Positions 23,969 to 32,310 of a stretch of DNA of 64,000 bases are shown here, one piece after another (within the stretch, counting starts at the first letter, position 1; each line of letters opens with the position of its first letter). Under the pieces are notes generated by a model that did not search any database, had not been told where the DNA came from, and worked only from the letters and a program-made list of their open reading frames with translations. The DNA lies in the IMG/VR virus record IMGVR_UViG_3300045996_002572, positions 1-64,000 of that record; one strand, written 5' to 3'. The position numbers and the translations under genes were made by a program. Origin of the DNA: a virus.

Positions 23969-23996
23969 GGCTCCGCCTGGTGAAAATGGCGGAGCC
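23969..23996. other. Perfect 9-bp inverted repeat, 10-base loop
   Basis: GGCTCCGCC at 23969-23977 and GGCGGAGCC at 23988-23996 are exact complements. No T-run follows on either strand, so it is not a standard terminator. It lies between the secreted-peptide gene and the TPR gene and may attenuate read-through or process their mRNA. Confidence 0.6.
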
Positions 23997-24009
23997 CCAT
24001 CGTGTCGGC

Positions 24010-24372
24010 TTAGGGCTGCTTGGGGCAGAGAATGCCGCCCGGATCGATCGCGCAGCCGGTGTCCCCGCCGCCGCTCTGCGTGGTCGAGCCTCCGCCCGCA
24101 CCCGAGGTGCCGCCGCTGCCGTCTGCCGGCGGCGTGGTCTCTGCCCCGGTGACGTAGGTCCAGAAACTGGAGAGAGCATCAGAGAGCAGGTTCCAGATGG
24201 AATCAGCAGCCACACTTGTGTCCGCGGCGAGCAGCGGTGAACCGATCCCCGCCAGCGCGACACAGATGACCAGGGCGCCGGCAAGTGATCGGCGCGAGCG
24301 CGCTCCAGACGGGTCGACACCAGATCCACAGGGCTTGAGCTTCGGCATCCGGGTCGTGCTAGACTTTTTCAT
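24010..24372 (-). CDS. Small secreted protein with C-terminal Cys-bracketed loop
   Basis: 120 residues from ATG at 24372 (GGGAGG ribosome site). A basic n-region with SRRSL precedes a hydrophobic core (LAGALVICVALAGIG) and an LLAAD cleavage site, so export by Sec or possibly Tat. The mature ~60 residues have a Gly/Ser/Thr linker and end CAIDPGGILCPKQP, two Cys bracketing eight residues. Small secreted proteins with a terminal DP-x-G are, as I recall, common in Acidobacteriota. Could be a signal pro-peptide or a surface protein. Confidence 0.6.
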   Translation of the reverse strand: MKKSSTTRMPKLKPCGSGVDPSGARSRRSLAGALVICVALAGIGSPLLAADTSVAADSIWNLLSDALSSFWTYVTGAETTPPADGSGGTSGAGGGSTTQSGGGDTGCAIDPGGILCPKQP

Positions 24373-24503
24373 CAGAGTCTCCCTCCCCCGCAGACGCACA
24401 CCTCCCCTGCCATAGGGGACCGGCTCGCGGGGGTCATGCAGTCGATTGTACGGTGCTCAACCGCGTCCGCGACGTGACAACATTATTTTCCGGAGACATC
24501 GCA

Positions 24504-25037
24504 ATGTTGCAATTCCGCCATGTTGTCGTGTCAGGAGCACTCCTGCTATGTGCGATGGGGTGCGGAGATGGCGAGGAGGTGGATGTCTCGCCCCTGCCGC
24601 AGCTCCAGCAGGTGAAGGCCGCGCAGGCGAAGGCAGCCGCTCCCGCGGTGCTTCCCGGGGTGCGTCTCGCCGAGGTCCGGCGGCTGCTCACAGACAGTTA
24701 CACCGCCTGCTTGAAAGCAGTCGAGGCCACGGACGTTTGCTGGGACATCCTCGGCGCGAAGCTCGTCTTCGAGCACTGCATGAAGGATCGCGACCAGGTG
24801 CGGGCCGACCACGATCTGGCAGCGAGCGAAGCCGCGACGCTGATCCGGGATTTCTCCGGGGCCGCCCGCGATCCTCTCGTTCGGCTCGCCGCACTCGAGA
24901 GCCGGATGTGCCGCCTTGCCACGGATCCAGAGGGCGAAACGCTCGTCTCCTATCGGCAGAAGCGGACAGGATTGGAAGACGAGCGCAGGGGGTTAGAGGC
25001 CGAGCTGGACATCCTGGGATCGGGGGTGGCGCCGTGA
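24504..25037 (+). CDS. Putative lipoprotein
   Basis: 177 residues from ATG at 24504 with CGGAGA upstream. A signal peptide with hydrophobic VVVSGALLL ends at the lipobox CAMGC, so the mature protein starts at Cys and would be lipid-anchored. The rest is helical with four further Cys (SYTACLKAVEATDVCW, EHCMKD). Encoded away from the structural genes, next to the repressor, it fits a lysogenic-conversion gene. No family recognised. Confidence 0.65.
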   Translation: MLQFRHVVVSGALLLCAMGCGDGEEVDVSPLPQLQQVKAAQAKAAAPAVLPGVRLAEVRRLLTDSYTACLKAVEATDVCWDILGAKLVFEHCMKDRDQVRADHDLAASEAATLIRDFSGAARDPLVRLAALESRMCRLATDPEGETLVSYRQKRTGLEDERRGLEAELDILGSGVAP

Positions 25038-25672
25038 CGAGGTGGTTTGTCGTGCTGTTGCTCCTGCTGCCGTCGGCGGCCCAGGGTGGCTGGATTGTGC
25101 TCCGCAACGGAACCTCCATCGAAACGAAGGGTGTCTGGGTGGCCTCAAAGACCCACGTCGCCTACTACGACCCCAAGACCGGCAAGGCGAACGTCGTCCC
25201 CGTAGGCTTCGTAGATCTTGAAAAGAGCCGGGCAGCGACCAAGGCGGGCTCTCCTCCCCCAGCGCCCGCTCGAGAGAAGGTCGTCATCACAGATGCAGAC
25301 GTAGGAAACTACCCGGCCGCGGTCGCGGCGGCGCTCGCTCGCTTCAATGATGCCGTGGCCGCCGACAACATCGCCGCAGCTCTGGCGGCGCTAGACGAGA
25401 TGGTGAAGGCCGGCGGAGCGAGCCTTAGGCTCAACATGGTCGCGGAGCGCTGCGCTATCTCGTATGCGAATCCTCAAGCGCAAGCTCTTTGCCGAGTCGG
25501 CCGCCCGGTTCCTACCTACATGGCTGGCGAATACGATCCTGCAGCTCAGGCTAAAGCGGACCTCCTAGGCGTCAGAGAGGCCTATTTGAGCTGCTATGAA
25601 TCGTCGAGCGTACCGATGGAGCGTAGGAAGTGTATCGAGCGGGTGCGACGGGAATCAGGAGGCGCACCGTGA
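25034..25672 (+). CDS. Secreted protein with 'LRNG...VDL' domain
   Basis: 212 residues from GTG at 25034, overlapping the previous TGA. Signal peptide RWFVVLLLLLPSAAQG. Residues ~20-70 (WIVLRNGTSIETKGVWV ... VGFVDLEKS) form a small beta domain of a kind I associate with Acidobacteriota envelope proteins. A Pro/Ala linker and a helical C-terminal domain with four Cys follow. Co-transcribed with the lipoprotein; both would sit in the envelope of a lysogen. Confidence 0.62.
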   Translation: MTRWFVVLLLLLPSAAQGGWIVLRNGTSIETKGVWVASKTHVAYYDPKTGKANVVPVGFVDLEKSRAATKAGSPPPAPAREKVVITDADVGNYPAAVAAALARFNDAVAADNIAAALAALDEMVKAGGASLRLNMVAERCAISYANPQAQALCRVGRPVPTYMAGEYDPAAQAKADLLGVREAYLSCYESSSVPMERRKCIERVRRESGGAP

Positions 25673-25675
25673 CTC

Positions 25676-27781
25676 TCAGCCGCCGTACGGCGCCACCAGC
25701 CACGTCGGTACGGCTGCGTACCGGTCGGGGAACGCATTGACCGTGGCCTTGTGCATCGCCGCGTAGTACTCGTCCGCTCGCGGCAGGCCCCAGCTCACCG
25801 CCGCAGCGAGGGCCGCCTGAGCGATGGCCTGGTAATGCTGCGGGTCGCGCGGGTTGAAGACCCCCGGGTCCGGCGGCCGGACGAAGCGGACGAGCGTTTC
25901 CCAATCCCGGATCCGCCCGCCGACCTTGAGCTCCCCGGGAAGGTCGTAGGGAGTGCAGTTCGGCTCCAAGACCCCGAAGGTGGCGCACCGGCCGAGCAGG
26001 TTGCCGACGATCCACGTGCCCACCTGCCGGACGAGCTCCGCCGGCAGTGCCCCCATGCGCTCGATCCACGGCAGCGTGGCGGCGTACATGTCCTCCTGCC
26101 AGCTCCGGTAGAAGGAGGCGAGAGCAGTAATACCGGCCTTGGTGTACCGGTCCATGGTGTCGGTATTGCGCCCGATGATCCCGAGCGGCGAGGTGGGCGC
26201 CTCGACCTCCATGTACCAGCGGAAGCTCCGCTCCAGCACTGCCGAGAAGAACTTCTTCGCCGGCTCCTCCCAGTGGGGCGCAAAGGCTGCCGTGACGGCG
26301 ATCGTCCTGACGACCCATGCCTCGGCTCGGGTGGTGCCATGGGCAGGGCCGATCAGTCCGAGAGACTCCTTGCGGTACTTCCAATTCCGGGCGTAGAGGT
26401 TGAAGTGGGAGAGCATCACGAGCCCGGTGTGGTATTGCTGGAATCCGGTCAGGAGCCAGGGGCCGAGGCCGAGCGCCGGCTGGTGCTCACTGTCCAGCCT
26501 GTAGACATCGGAGTAGGCCACGGGGGGGAGGCGGTCTGCGGCCGGCACGTTGTCGCCCGGGTTTGAGAGCGTCGCCCGTGGGTGCTGCTCGATCGAGTAG
26601 GGGTCGTCGGTCACTGGGTCGCGCAAGGCGGCGCCGAACAGGCCCAGCGCCTCGCCAGCCTTGAGGGACACCGGGAAGAGCCGCGGGTCGCCGGTCAGCA
26701 GGAGCAGCACATCCCAGCCGGGCAGCGGCCCGATATCTTTTCGGCCGCCCGGCGTCCCCATCGCGGGAAGCACCAGGCCATGGGGCTTGGCATTGCTCTC
26801 GGCCACGAGGTCAAGAATGGTCTTCTCGGAGACCGGCGCCGGCAGGGCGGCATAGTTCGGGATGGCGCCGGCCGCCTTCCACCGGGCGAGGTCTGGCGCC
26901 ACGAAGCCCAGCTTGTCGGGATGGCTGTGGAAGATCCGCCGCTCTCGGTAGGGCAGCGACACGGCACCGCCGCCGGCGACCGTGCCCCCGATCGTCAGCT
27001 CCCAGGTGCAGGCGACGGTTCCCGGCAGAACGTCCAGCGTGGCCAGGCTGTTGTCGATCGACACGCACCAGGTGGAGGAGCCGTCCGGGTAGTGGCGCAA
27101 GGTCACCTCGCCACACAGCTTGCCGGCTTGCCAGGTGAAGTCCCGCAGGCAGATGTCGGGGCCGTGAACGAGCCGCCGGAGTTGCCCCTGAACCTCTCGC
27201 CCGTCGATTCGGAAGAACGTTCCGACCGGCATCGTCGCGGATCGCGGATCGGGGACCGCCAGCGCTTCGATGGTGAGGTGTCCTTGAGCTGCCTCGGCAG
27301 AGAGCAGGGCGTGGCGCACGCTCCCGTCCGGCCAGTAGGAATAGGCGATCAGGGTCGCGGGGGCCTCCCCGGCGAAGAGGCGGTCGACCTCGCGGACCTC
27401 CCCCTGCCGGAAGAAGTGCCCGAAGCTAACGTAGGTCGCCGAGCCCGGGTGCATCGTAACCTCGCCGACAACGCGCCTCTCCGGCTCCGGATTACCCCCG
27501 CCACGCTGGCACTCCCCGATCTGTGCCTCCAGCTCTGCCACCCGGGCGAGGGCCGCACCGAGGCGCTCCTCTGCCGCAGCAAGCAGCGCCTGCTTTTCGG
27601 CCACCGCGGCCTCGAGCCACGTCTCCCGCTCAACGGCTTCCGCAAGATCGGCCGCCAATCGGACCCGCTCTCCTTCCACCCGTCGCACCTCATCTTGTGC
27701 AGCGGCAAGGGATCCGAGGTCGGCTTGCCACTGCACAGCAGCAGCTTCCACGGAGGAGGCGAGGAGGTCCGGCGTGGTCAT
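25676..27781 (-). CDS. RIFT-barrel / polysaccharide-lyase-like protein (candidate depolymerase)
   Basis: 701 residues from ATG at 27781 (GAGGTG ribosome site). Residues 5-95 form a coiled coil. Then FGHFFRQGEVREVDRLFAGE ... YWPDGSVRHALLS resembles the N-terminal RIFT barrel of the PcRGLX/YetA-like rhamnogalacturonan lyases. The C-terminal ~400 residues are helix-rich and carry several aromatic pairs, like an alpha/alpha-barrel glycan-active domain. Antiparallel to the late genes with its own promoter, so it may be expressed in lysogens or act as a surface depolymerase. Confidence 0.55.
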   Translation of the reverse strand: MTTPDLLASSVEAAAVQWQADLGSLAAAQDEVRRVEGERVRLAADLAEAVERETWLEAAVAEKQALLAAAEERLGAALARVAELEAQIGECQRGGGNPEPERRVVGEVTMHPGSATYVSFGHFFRQGEVREVDRLFAGEAPATLIAYSYWPDGSVRHALLSAEAAQGHLTIEALAVPDPRSATMPVGTFFRIDGREVQGQLRRLVHGPDICLRDFTWQAGKLCGEVTLRHYPDGSSTWCVSIDNSLATLDVLPGTVACTWELTIGGTVAGGGAVSLPYRERRIFHSHPDKLGFVAPDLARWKAAGAIPNYAALPAPVSEKTILDLVAESNAKPHGLVLPAMGTPGGRKDIGPLPGWDVLLLLTGDPRLFPVSLKAGEALGLFGAALRDPVTDDPYSIEQHPRATLSNPGDNVPAADRLPPVAYSDVYRLDSEHQPALGLGPWLLTGFQQYHTGLVMLSHFNLYARNWKYRKESLGLIGPAHGTTRAEAWVVRTIAVTAAFAPHWEEPAKKFFSAVLERSFRWYMEVEAPTSPLGIIGRNTDTMDRYTKAGITALASFYRSWQEDMYAATLPWIERMGALPAELVRQVGTWIVGNLLGRCATFGVLEPNCTPYDLPGELKVGGRIRDWETLVRFVRPPDPGVFNPRDPQHYQAIAQAALAAAVSWGLPRADEYYAAMHKATVNAFPDRYAAVPTWLVAPYGG

Positions 27782-27835
27782 AGGCGATGCACCTCTACGG
27801 CTGTGCGTTGTGGGGCAGGATGTCGCGCGCCTCCC

Positions 27836-27864
27836 AGGATAGCGCGGCATTTTGACCAAGGCAA
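27836..27864 (-). promoter_or_regulatory. Promoter of the RIFT-barrel gene
   Basis: Minus-strand TTGCCT (27864-27859), 17-bp spacer, TATCCT (27841-27836), each 4/6 to consensus. The predicted start gives a leader of about 48 nt to ATG 27781. Overlapped by an inverted repeat at 27848-27873. Confidence 0.5.
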
Positions 27865-27873
27865 GGCAAAATG
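27848..27873. promoter_or_regulatory. Operator-like inverted repeat CATTTTG-N12-CAAAATG
   Basis: Perfect 7-bp arms at 27848-27854 and 27867-27873 overlap the -35 and spacer of the leftward promoter. The AT-rich arms stand out in this GC-rich region. Likely site for a dimeric repressor controlling the depolymerase-like gene. Confidence 0.5.
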
Positions 27874-27921
27874 TCGCAGTCCGGTGGTACGATTGTGCCG
27901 TGCCTACTGGAGGGACAAGGA

Positions 27922-28056
27922 ATGTTTGAGGCTCGTATCGGATGGTATAGCCCCGGTCGCGCGGGCGGATGGCGCCGGTGGATCGCCGACTACTATTCGC
28001 TCTCGCTCATCGTAGGCTGGGGCAACTCCGGCGCCGTCGAGCCCGACTGGGCCTGA
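27922..28056 (+). CDS. Trp-rich microprotein
   Basis: 44 residues from ATG at 27922 with an AAGGA ribosome site. GWYSPGRAGGWRRWIADYYS is aromatic-rich. It overlaps the start of the next gene by 88 bases in another frame, so one of the two starts may be wrong. No family recognised. Confidence 0.4.
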   Translation: MFEARIGWYSPGRAGGWRRWIADYYSLSLIVGWGNSGAVEPDWA

Positions 28057-28475
28057 ATGCTCCGCGCTGGCGTAATCAGCTCCGCGAGCGAGCCCGCAAG
28101 GAGGTCGAGAAGCGCACCGCCCCTGGCCGCGCCGCCCCCGCTGCATGGTGTTGGAGCGGCGGCTGCGACACCGGAGGAGCTGGAAGCGTGGTGCGTCGGG
28201 AGTCTCGCCTTCTCCCGGGCCGATTCTGGACGTTGGACCTGGTGCTCCGACGCCGGACCGCCGGCGTCGGCATCCTTTGGGAGCTGCTCCCTTATCCCGA
28301 AGACCCCGAGCTCCAGGCTGATCGCCTCCGCGTCTTCCTCGGCCCCATCGCCGTCACTCCCTGGGGAGAGGTCGAGGGGCTTGGAGCTGAACGTCGGGTT
28401 CGGTGGCTCGGTGAGGTGGTGAGGTGCAGGCCCTCGTATTTGACCCCCGCATGGCCGATTCGAGAATCCACCTGA
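27969..28475 (+). CDS. Hypothetical protein before terminase
   Basis: 168 residues; the frame has strong third-position GC. A basic N-terminus (RRRRARLGLNAPRWRNQLRE), then a beta-rich domain (FWTLDLVLRR, ILWELLPYPEDPELQAD, FLGPIAVTPWGEVE). The start is uncertain: ATG 27969 overlaps the preceding microprotein, and internal starts are possible. Sits at the head of the packaging module. Confidence 0.5.
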   Translation: MAPVDRRLLFALAHRRLGQLRRRRARLGLNAPRWRNQLRERARKEVEKRTAPGRAAPAAWCWSGGCDTGGAGSVVRRESRLLPGRFWTLDLVLRRRTAGVGILWELLPYPEDPELQADRLRVFLGPIAVTPWGEVEGLGAERRVRWLGEVVRCRPSYLTPAWPIREST

Positions 28476-28615
28476 TCGACCTCTCCACGTTGACGCTCGG
28501 CGCGGCCACCACCGAGCAGGCCGGCTGGAACGAGGCCATCTCTCACCTCCCGGCTGAATACTTCTGCTGGCTCGTCGACTGGAGCGAGCTGGGCAAGAGC
28601 GAGGGGCTCAGGTAG
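28424..28615 (+). CDS. Hypothetical small protein
   Basis: 63 residues from GTG at 28424, overlapping the previous gene by 52 bases. IHLIDLSTLTLGAATTE and a C-terminal AEYFCWLVDWSELGK suggest a small mixed fold. It ends four bases before the terminase small subunit start. No family recognised. Confidence 0.5.
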   Translation: MQALVFDPRMADSRIHLIDLSTLTLGAATTEQAGWNEAISHLPAEYFCWLVDWSELGKSEGLR

Positions 28616-28619
28616 ATAG

Positions 28620-29111
28620 ATGCCCAAGCGCTCGCCCACCACACAGGAGAAGACCGCCGCACGGCCCGCGAAGCCCCGGGACGAGACGAGCCAGAAGGGT
28701 CGCCCATCGATCTACACTGCCGAGTTGGCTGAGAGGATCTGTGAGAGGGTTGCTGCCGGCGACAGCTTGCGGACGATCGATACGACCGCAGATCTGCCGG
28801 CCGTGACGACCATCGTTCGCTGGCTCGCAGAGCGTCCGGATTTTCGGGCACAGTACGCGCACGCCAAGGCAGTGCTCGCCGACCATTTCGCCGAGGACGT
28901 TGTGGGAATCCCGGACGCCCTGCGGCCGGATGCCGACTGGGAGCCCTCCGCCCTGGTCCAGCTCGCCAAGCTCCAAGTGGACGCCCGGAAGTGGGCGGCC
29001 GAGAAGCTCGCCCCCAGGAAGTACGGCAACAAACTGGAGATCGAAACAGGCGCCAGCCTCGAGGACGCCCTCCGGCAGATCGCGGAGAAGAGGGGCCTTG
29101 CTCGGGGTTGA
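28620..29111 (+). CDS. terS: Terminase small subunit
   Basis: 163 residues. A basic N-terminal tail precedes a TerS-type HTH (GRPSIYTAELAERICERVAA ... TTIVRWLAERPDFRAQYAHA, ~27-80), then the standard helical oligomerisation part and a C-terminal helix (EDALRQIAEKRG). It recognises phage DNA and recruits the large subunit for packaging. Directly followed by TerL. Confidence 0.88.
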   Translation: MPKRSPTTQEKTAARPAKPRDETSQKGRPSIYTAELAERICERVAAGDSLRTIDTTADLPAVTTIVRWLAERPDFRAQYAHAKAVLADHFAEDVVGIPDALRPDADWEPSALVQLAKLQVDARKWAAEKLAPRKYGNKLEIETGASLEDALRQIAEKRGLARG

Positions 29112-29112
29112 G

Positions 29113-30699
29113 GTGACTCGGGGAGGACTCTCGCCGCGTGCCATGGCGGCGCTTGAGCTGCTGGTCGATGACTGGACCGTTTGGGCGGAAGAGCTGTACA
29201 AGATCCGAGTGCAGGGGGGGCGCCTGGAGCCGCTCATCGCGAAGGCCGTCCAACGCGCAATCTATGAGGAGGAGCTCCGGCAAATCCGGGAGAAGGGGCA
29301 GGCCGAGATCTTCTGCCTGAAGGCTCGGCGGGCCGGCGTGAGCACCGCCGAGCAGTCAAAGAGCCTGCATCAGGCGTGGAGACAGCCCTACTTCGACTGC
29401 ATCACCTTGGCCCATACCGGCGGCGCCGCCTACGAGCTGTTCGAGATCACCCGCCGGGCAGTGCGAGCCTTTCCGGGCGCTCTCCTCCCCGACACCGGCG
29501 ACAAGGACACCTATCAAGTCTCCTTCCCGCGCATGGATTCGAACTTCTTCACCGGCACGGCTGGGTCGAAGAAGGGGGTTGGCCGCGGCGCCACACTGAA
29601 GCGGGCTCACCTGTCGGAGTTCGCCCATTACGAGGATCCGATCGGCACGCTCGGCTCCCTCCTGCCGGCTCTAGAAGGCGTCCCCGAGAGCGTCGTCGTC
29701 CTGGAGACCACCGCCACCGGCTCCGAAACGCCTGCCCATGTCTACTGGCAGGAGGCGGTGGATGGGAAGAACGGCTACGCCCCCATGTTCTTCCCATGGT
29801 GGGTTTGCGACCCGGTCAAGTACCGTCGTCCGCTTCTTGCTCCGGACGAGCTCGGGGCATTAACGGAGGAAGAAAAACTTCTCATCGCGGCTCACGGCCT
29901 AGACCTGGAGCAGATCAAGTGGCGCCGCGCGATGATCGGCAAGATGCACCGCGACATGTTCCTGACCGAGTACGCGGAAAGCTCGGAAGGGTGTTGGACG
30001 GCGCCGGGTGGTATGTTCTTCGAACACGACCTGGTGACCAAGCTCCTCCACCTCGCCCCCGAGCCGCGGGCGGTGCTGCTCAACGGTTCGCTGGAGCTGT
30101 ACGATGAGAGGCCTGAGAGCGAGAGCGTAGTCATAGGCTGTGACACGGCGGAAGGAAGCAGGGATGGGCGAGGCGACCGGTCCGCCTGGGTAGCCCGGGC
30201 CGTACCTTCGGGGCGCCTGCTGGCGACCTTCGCCGACTCCGCCATCACGCCTGGCGATCTCGGTGATCTGCTCTCGACATGGGGAACCAAGTTCTCGCAT
30301 AACGGCATGCCGGCCTTCCTCGTGATCGAGAAGAATGCCCACGGCATTACGGTGCTGCGCAAGCTTCTGACACTCGACTACCCGGCCCGAAGCATCTACC
30401 ACCGCACGCCCTTGGACCGCGAGCGCGACGAGAAAACAGAACGCATCGGTTGGGCCACGACGGCCGAGAGCAAGCCGCTGATGCTCGGTGCCGGAAGGGA
30501 ACTGCTCGCCGCTGCTGCCGAGGGCTTCACGGGTACCCCCTCGGCAGCAGCCCTTCGAGATGCCTTTCGAGTCCGCAAGGACGAGCATGGGCGGGTTGAC
30601 CTCAACGGACGCGACGTGCTCGTTGCAGAGATGTTGGCCTGGATCGGCCGCACCGCGATCCCGGCTCCGGGCGAACTCCGCGTAACACGCGCCCGCTGA
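29113..30699 (+). CDS. terL: Terminase large subunit
   Basis: 528 residues from GTG at 29113 (TTG at 29098 is an alternative). ATPase: a degenerate Walker A CLKARRAGVSTAEQ (~70-83), Walker B SVVVLETTATG (~194), coupling region NGYAPMFFPWWV. Nuclease: first acidic motif VVIGCDTAEGS (~339) and later Asp/Glu patches. This is the packaging motor. The relaxed R-A-G-V-S-T P-loop is usual in many TerL families. Confidence 0.92.
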   Translation: MTRGGLSPRAMAALELLVDDWTVWAEELYKIRVQGGRLEPLIAKAVQRAIYEEELRQIREKGQAEIFCLKARRAGVSTAEQSKSLHQAWRQPYFDCITLAHTGGAAYELFEITRRAVRAFPGALLPDTGDKDTYQVSFPRMDSNFFTGTAGSKKGVGRGATLKRAHLSEFAHYEDPIGTLGSLLPALEGVPESVVVLETTATGSETPAHVYWQEAVDGKNGYAPMFFPWWVCDPVKYRRPLLAPDELGALTEEEKLLIAAHGLDLEQIKWRRAMIGKMHRDMFLTEYAESSEGCWTAPGGMFFEHDLVTKLLHLAPEPRAVLLNGSLELYDERPESESVVIGCDTAEGSRDGRGDRSAWVARAVPSGRLLATFADSAITPGDLGDLLSTWGTKFSHNGMPAFLVIEKNAHGITVLRKLLTLDYPARSIYHRTPLDRERDEKTERIGWATTAESKPLMLGAGRELLAAAAEGFTGTPSAAALRDAFRVRKDEHGRVDLNGRDVLVAEMLAWIGRTAIPAPGELRVTRAR

Positions 30700-30717
30700 T
30701 CTCTAGGAGAGAAGACC

Positions 30718-32304
30718 ATGGCCGAGCCCTCGAAGGTTGACGTCAACACCCCCGGCGATGTCGGCGGCAGCACGTACGAAGCCCTGGAGACTGCGCGCCG
30801 CCCCTGTCGCCACCTCATGGGCGGAACGTCCACGGTGCGTGCGAACGTAGGCACTTACCTCCCCATGCTCCCCGAGGAGGCGGGCCCCGAGTACCAAGAG
30901 CGCTACATGGGCGCGGTGGTGAAGCCGTGGTATCCGGACGCCGTCGACGACCTGGTGGGCAAGCCGTTCTCCGGAGAGATCCGGCTCGAGTCGGACGTGC
31001 CGCTCGCCATCCGAGGCCAGAAGGCGACGGACAATGTGCCGGCCGTCAGGGGGTGGGCTGAAAACGCCGACATGGCCAAGGCGGACTTCCAAACGTTCCT
31101 CTCGCGGGTCTTCCATGAGGCCGTGGCGGAGGGCGGTGGCGCGGTCCTGATCGAACACCCTCCCACGGATCTCCCCACCAACCCGAGCAAGGCCGACAAC
31201 AAGGCCTCCCAAAAGCGGCCCTACCTCGTGCATCTCCACCCCGAGCAGATCATCGAAGCCTCCACTGCGACGGTGGACGGCAACGAGGTACTCGAGGTGC
31301 TCCGCTACCGGAGCAGTCGCAAGGGAGCCAAGACGCAACTCGGCGGCTGCCGTCCGGTGATCCCTCAGGTCTGGGTGCTTCATCGGGGGAAGCCCGATGT
31401 CGAGGGAGGTTGGGTGCGGTGGGAACTTTACGAGCCCAACGCGAAGGGGAACTGGAGCGAGGCTCCCATCGAAAAGGGCACGCGAGAGCCCTTCACCGAG
31501 ATCCCGGTCGAGCCGGCGATCGAATGGGACCTCTTGCCACCGCTGCGGAACCTCGCCGACCTAGTCTTCGAGGACTGGCGGGCTGAAATTGGGATGGCGG
31601 GCCACATCACCACGGGTCTGCGGATGACGGTCGGAACCTACGGTTTTGACACCGACAAGGTTATCGCAGCCTTCCGGTACAGCGCTGGCCTTCGCATCCT
31701 CTCCACCCCGAAGGGCCCCAACGATGCCAAGATGGAGATCCTCGAATCATCCGGAGCGGTGGTGGCAGCATGGCAGGGAGAGCGCGACAAGAGGCACGAA
31801 GCCATCCGCCTGGCCTCGAAGCGGCCCGAGATGCCCGAGAAGACGCAGACACTCGGCGAGAAGCGGATCGACACCGCCGGCGCCAATGCCGCCCTTCGTC
31901 GGATGGTTGACCGCTTCAAGGACCGGATGGAGTCCATCCTTCGACTGTGGGCGGAGGCCGGAGCCTGGGCTCTTGAGGCCAACGAAACCCCCGGCGGTAC
32001 GATCACCTTCCCCGACGACTACCTGAAGGAGGGCGCTAACCCGGCCGTGCTTCAGGATCTTCAGGCGATGCGCAACCGGCCGGAGGGACCCGACATCTCC
32101 CGGCTCACAGCATGGGAGCGGCGGGCAGCGCTTGGAGCACTGCCCCCCGACTTCGACTACAAGCAAGAGTTAGCGAGGCTCGCAGAGGAGGCTAAGGAGG
32201 ACGACCCCGGCCTCTTGCGCACTGCGCGAGAACTGCTCGACACGCCGAAACCTCCCCGGGCGGGAGAGCCGAAGCCAGAGACGGAACCGCCGGCCGCGAA
32301 CTAG
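30718..32304 (+). CDS. Portal protein (DUF4055 family)
   Basis: 528 residues, normal for the family. DUF4055 signatures: GTYLPMLPEEAGPEYQER, then PDAVDDLVGKPFSG (~80-95), HPEQIIE and NEVLEVLRYRS in the middle, and DLVFEDWRAEIGMAGHITT. The long C-terminal helix region and acidic tail are typical. It makes the dodecameric DNA portal. An AGGAGA ribosome site precedes the ATG. Confidence 0.9.
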   Translation: MAEPSKVDVNTPGDVGGSTYEALETARRPCRHLMGGTSTVRANVGTYLPMLPEEAGPEYQERYMGAVVKPWYPDAVDDLVGKPFSGEIRLESDVPLAIRGQKATDNVPAVRGWAENADMAKADFQTFLSRVFHEAVAEGGGAVLIEHPPTDLPTNPSKADNKASQKRPYLVHLHPEQIIEASTATVDGNEVLEVLRYRSSRKGAKTQLGGCRPVIPQVWVLHRGKPDVEGGWVRWELYEPNAKGNWSEAPIEKGTREPFTEIPVEPAIEWDLLPPLRNLADLVFEDWRAEIGMAGHITTGLRMTVGTYGFDTDKVIAAFRYSAGLRILSTPKGPNDAKMEILESSGAVVAAWQGERDKRHEAIRLASKRPEMPEKTQTLGEKRIDTAGANAALRRMVDRFKDRMESILRLWAEAGAWALEANETPGGTITFPDDYLKEGANPAVLQDLQAMRNRPEGPDISRLTAWERRAALGALPPDFDYKQELARLAEEAKEDDPGLLRTARELLDTPKPPRAGEPKPETEPPAAN

Positions 32305-32310
32305 AGTCCC

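Noticed and set aside
24445-24450. Promoter TACAAT for the secreted Cys-loop gene
   Set aside because: A reasonable -10 on the minus strand, but no -35 at 16-18 bp; not listed as a feature.
26582-28015. 477-codon plus-strand frame opposite the RIFT-barrel gene
   Set aside because: No motif; the minus frame has the WPDGS barrel signature and a promoter.
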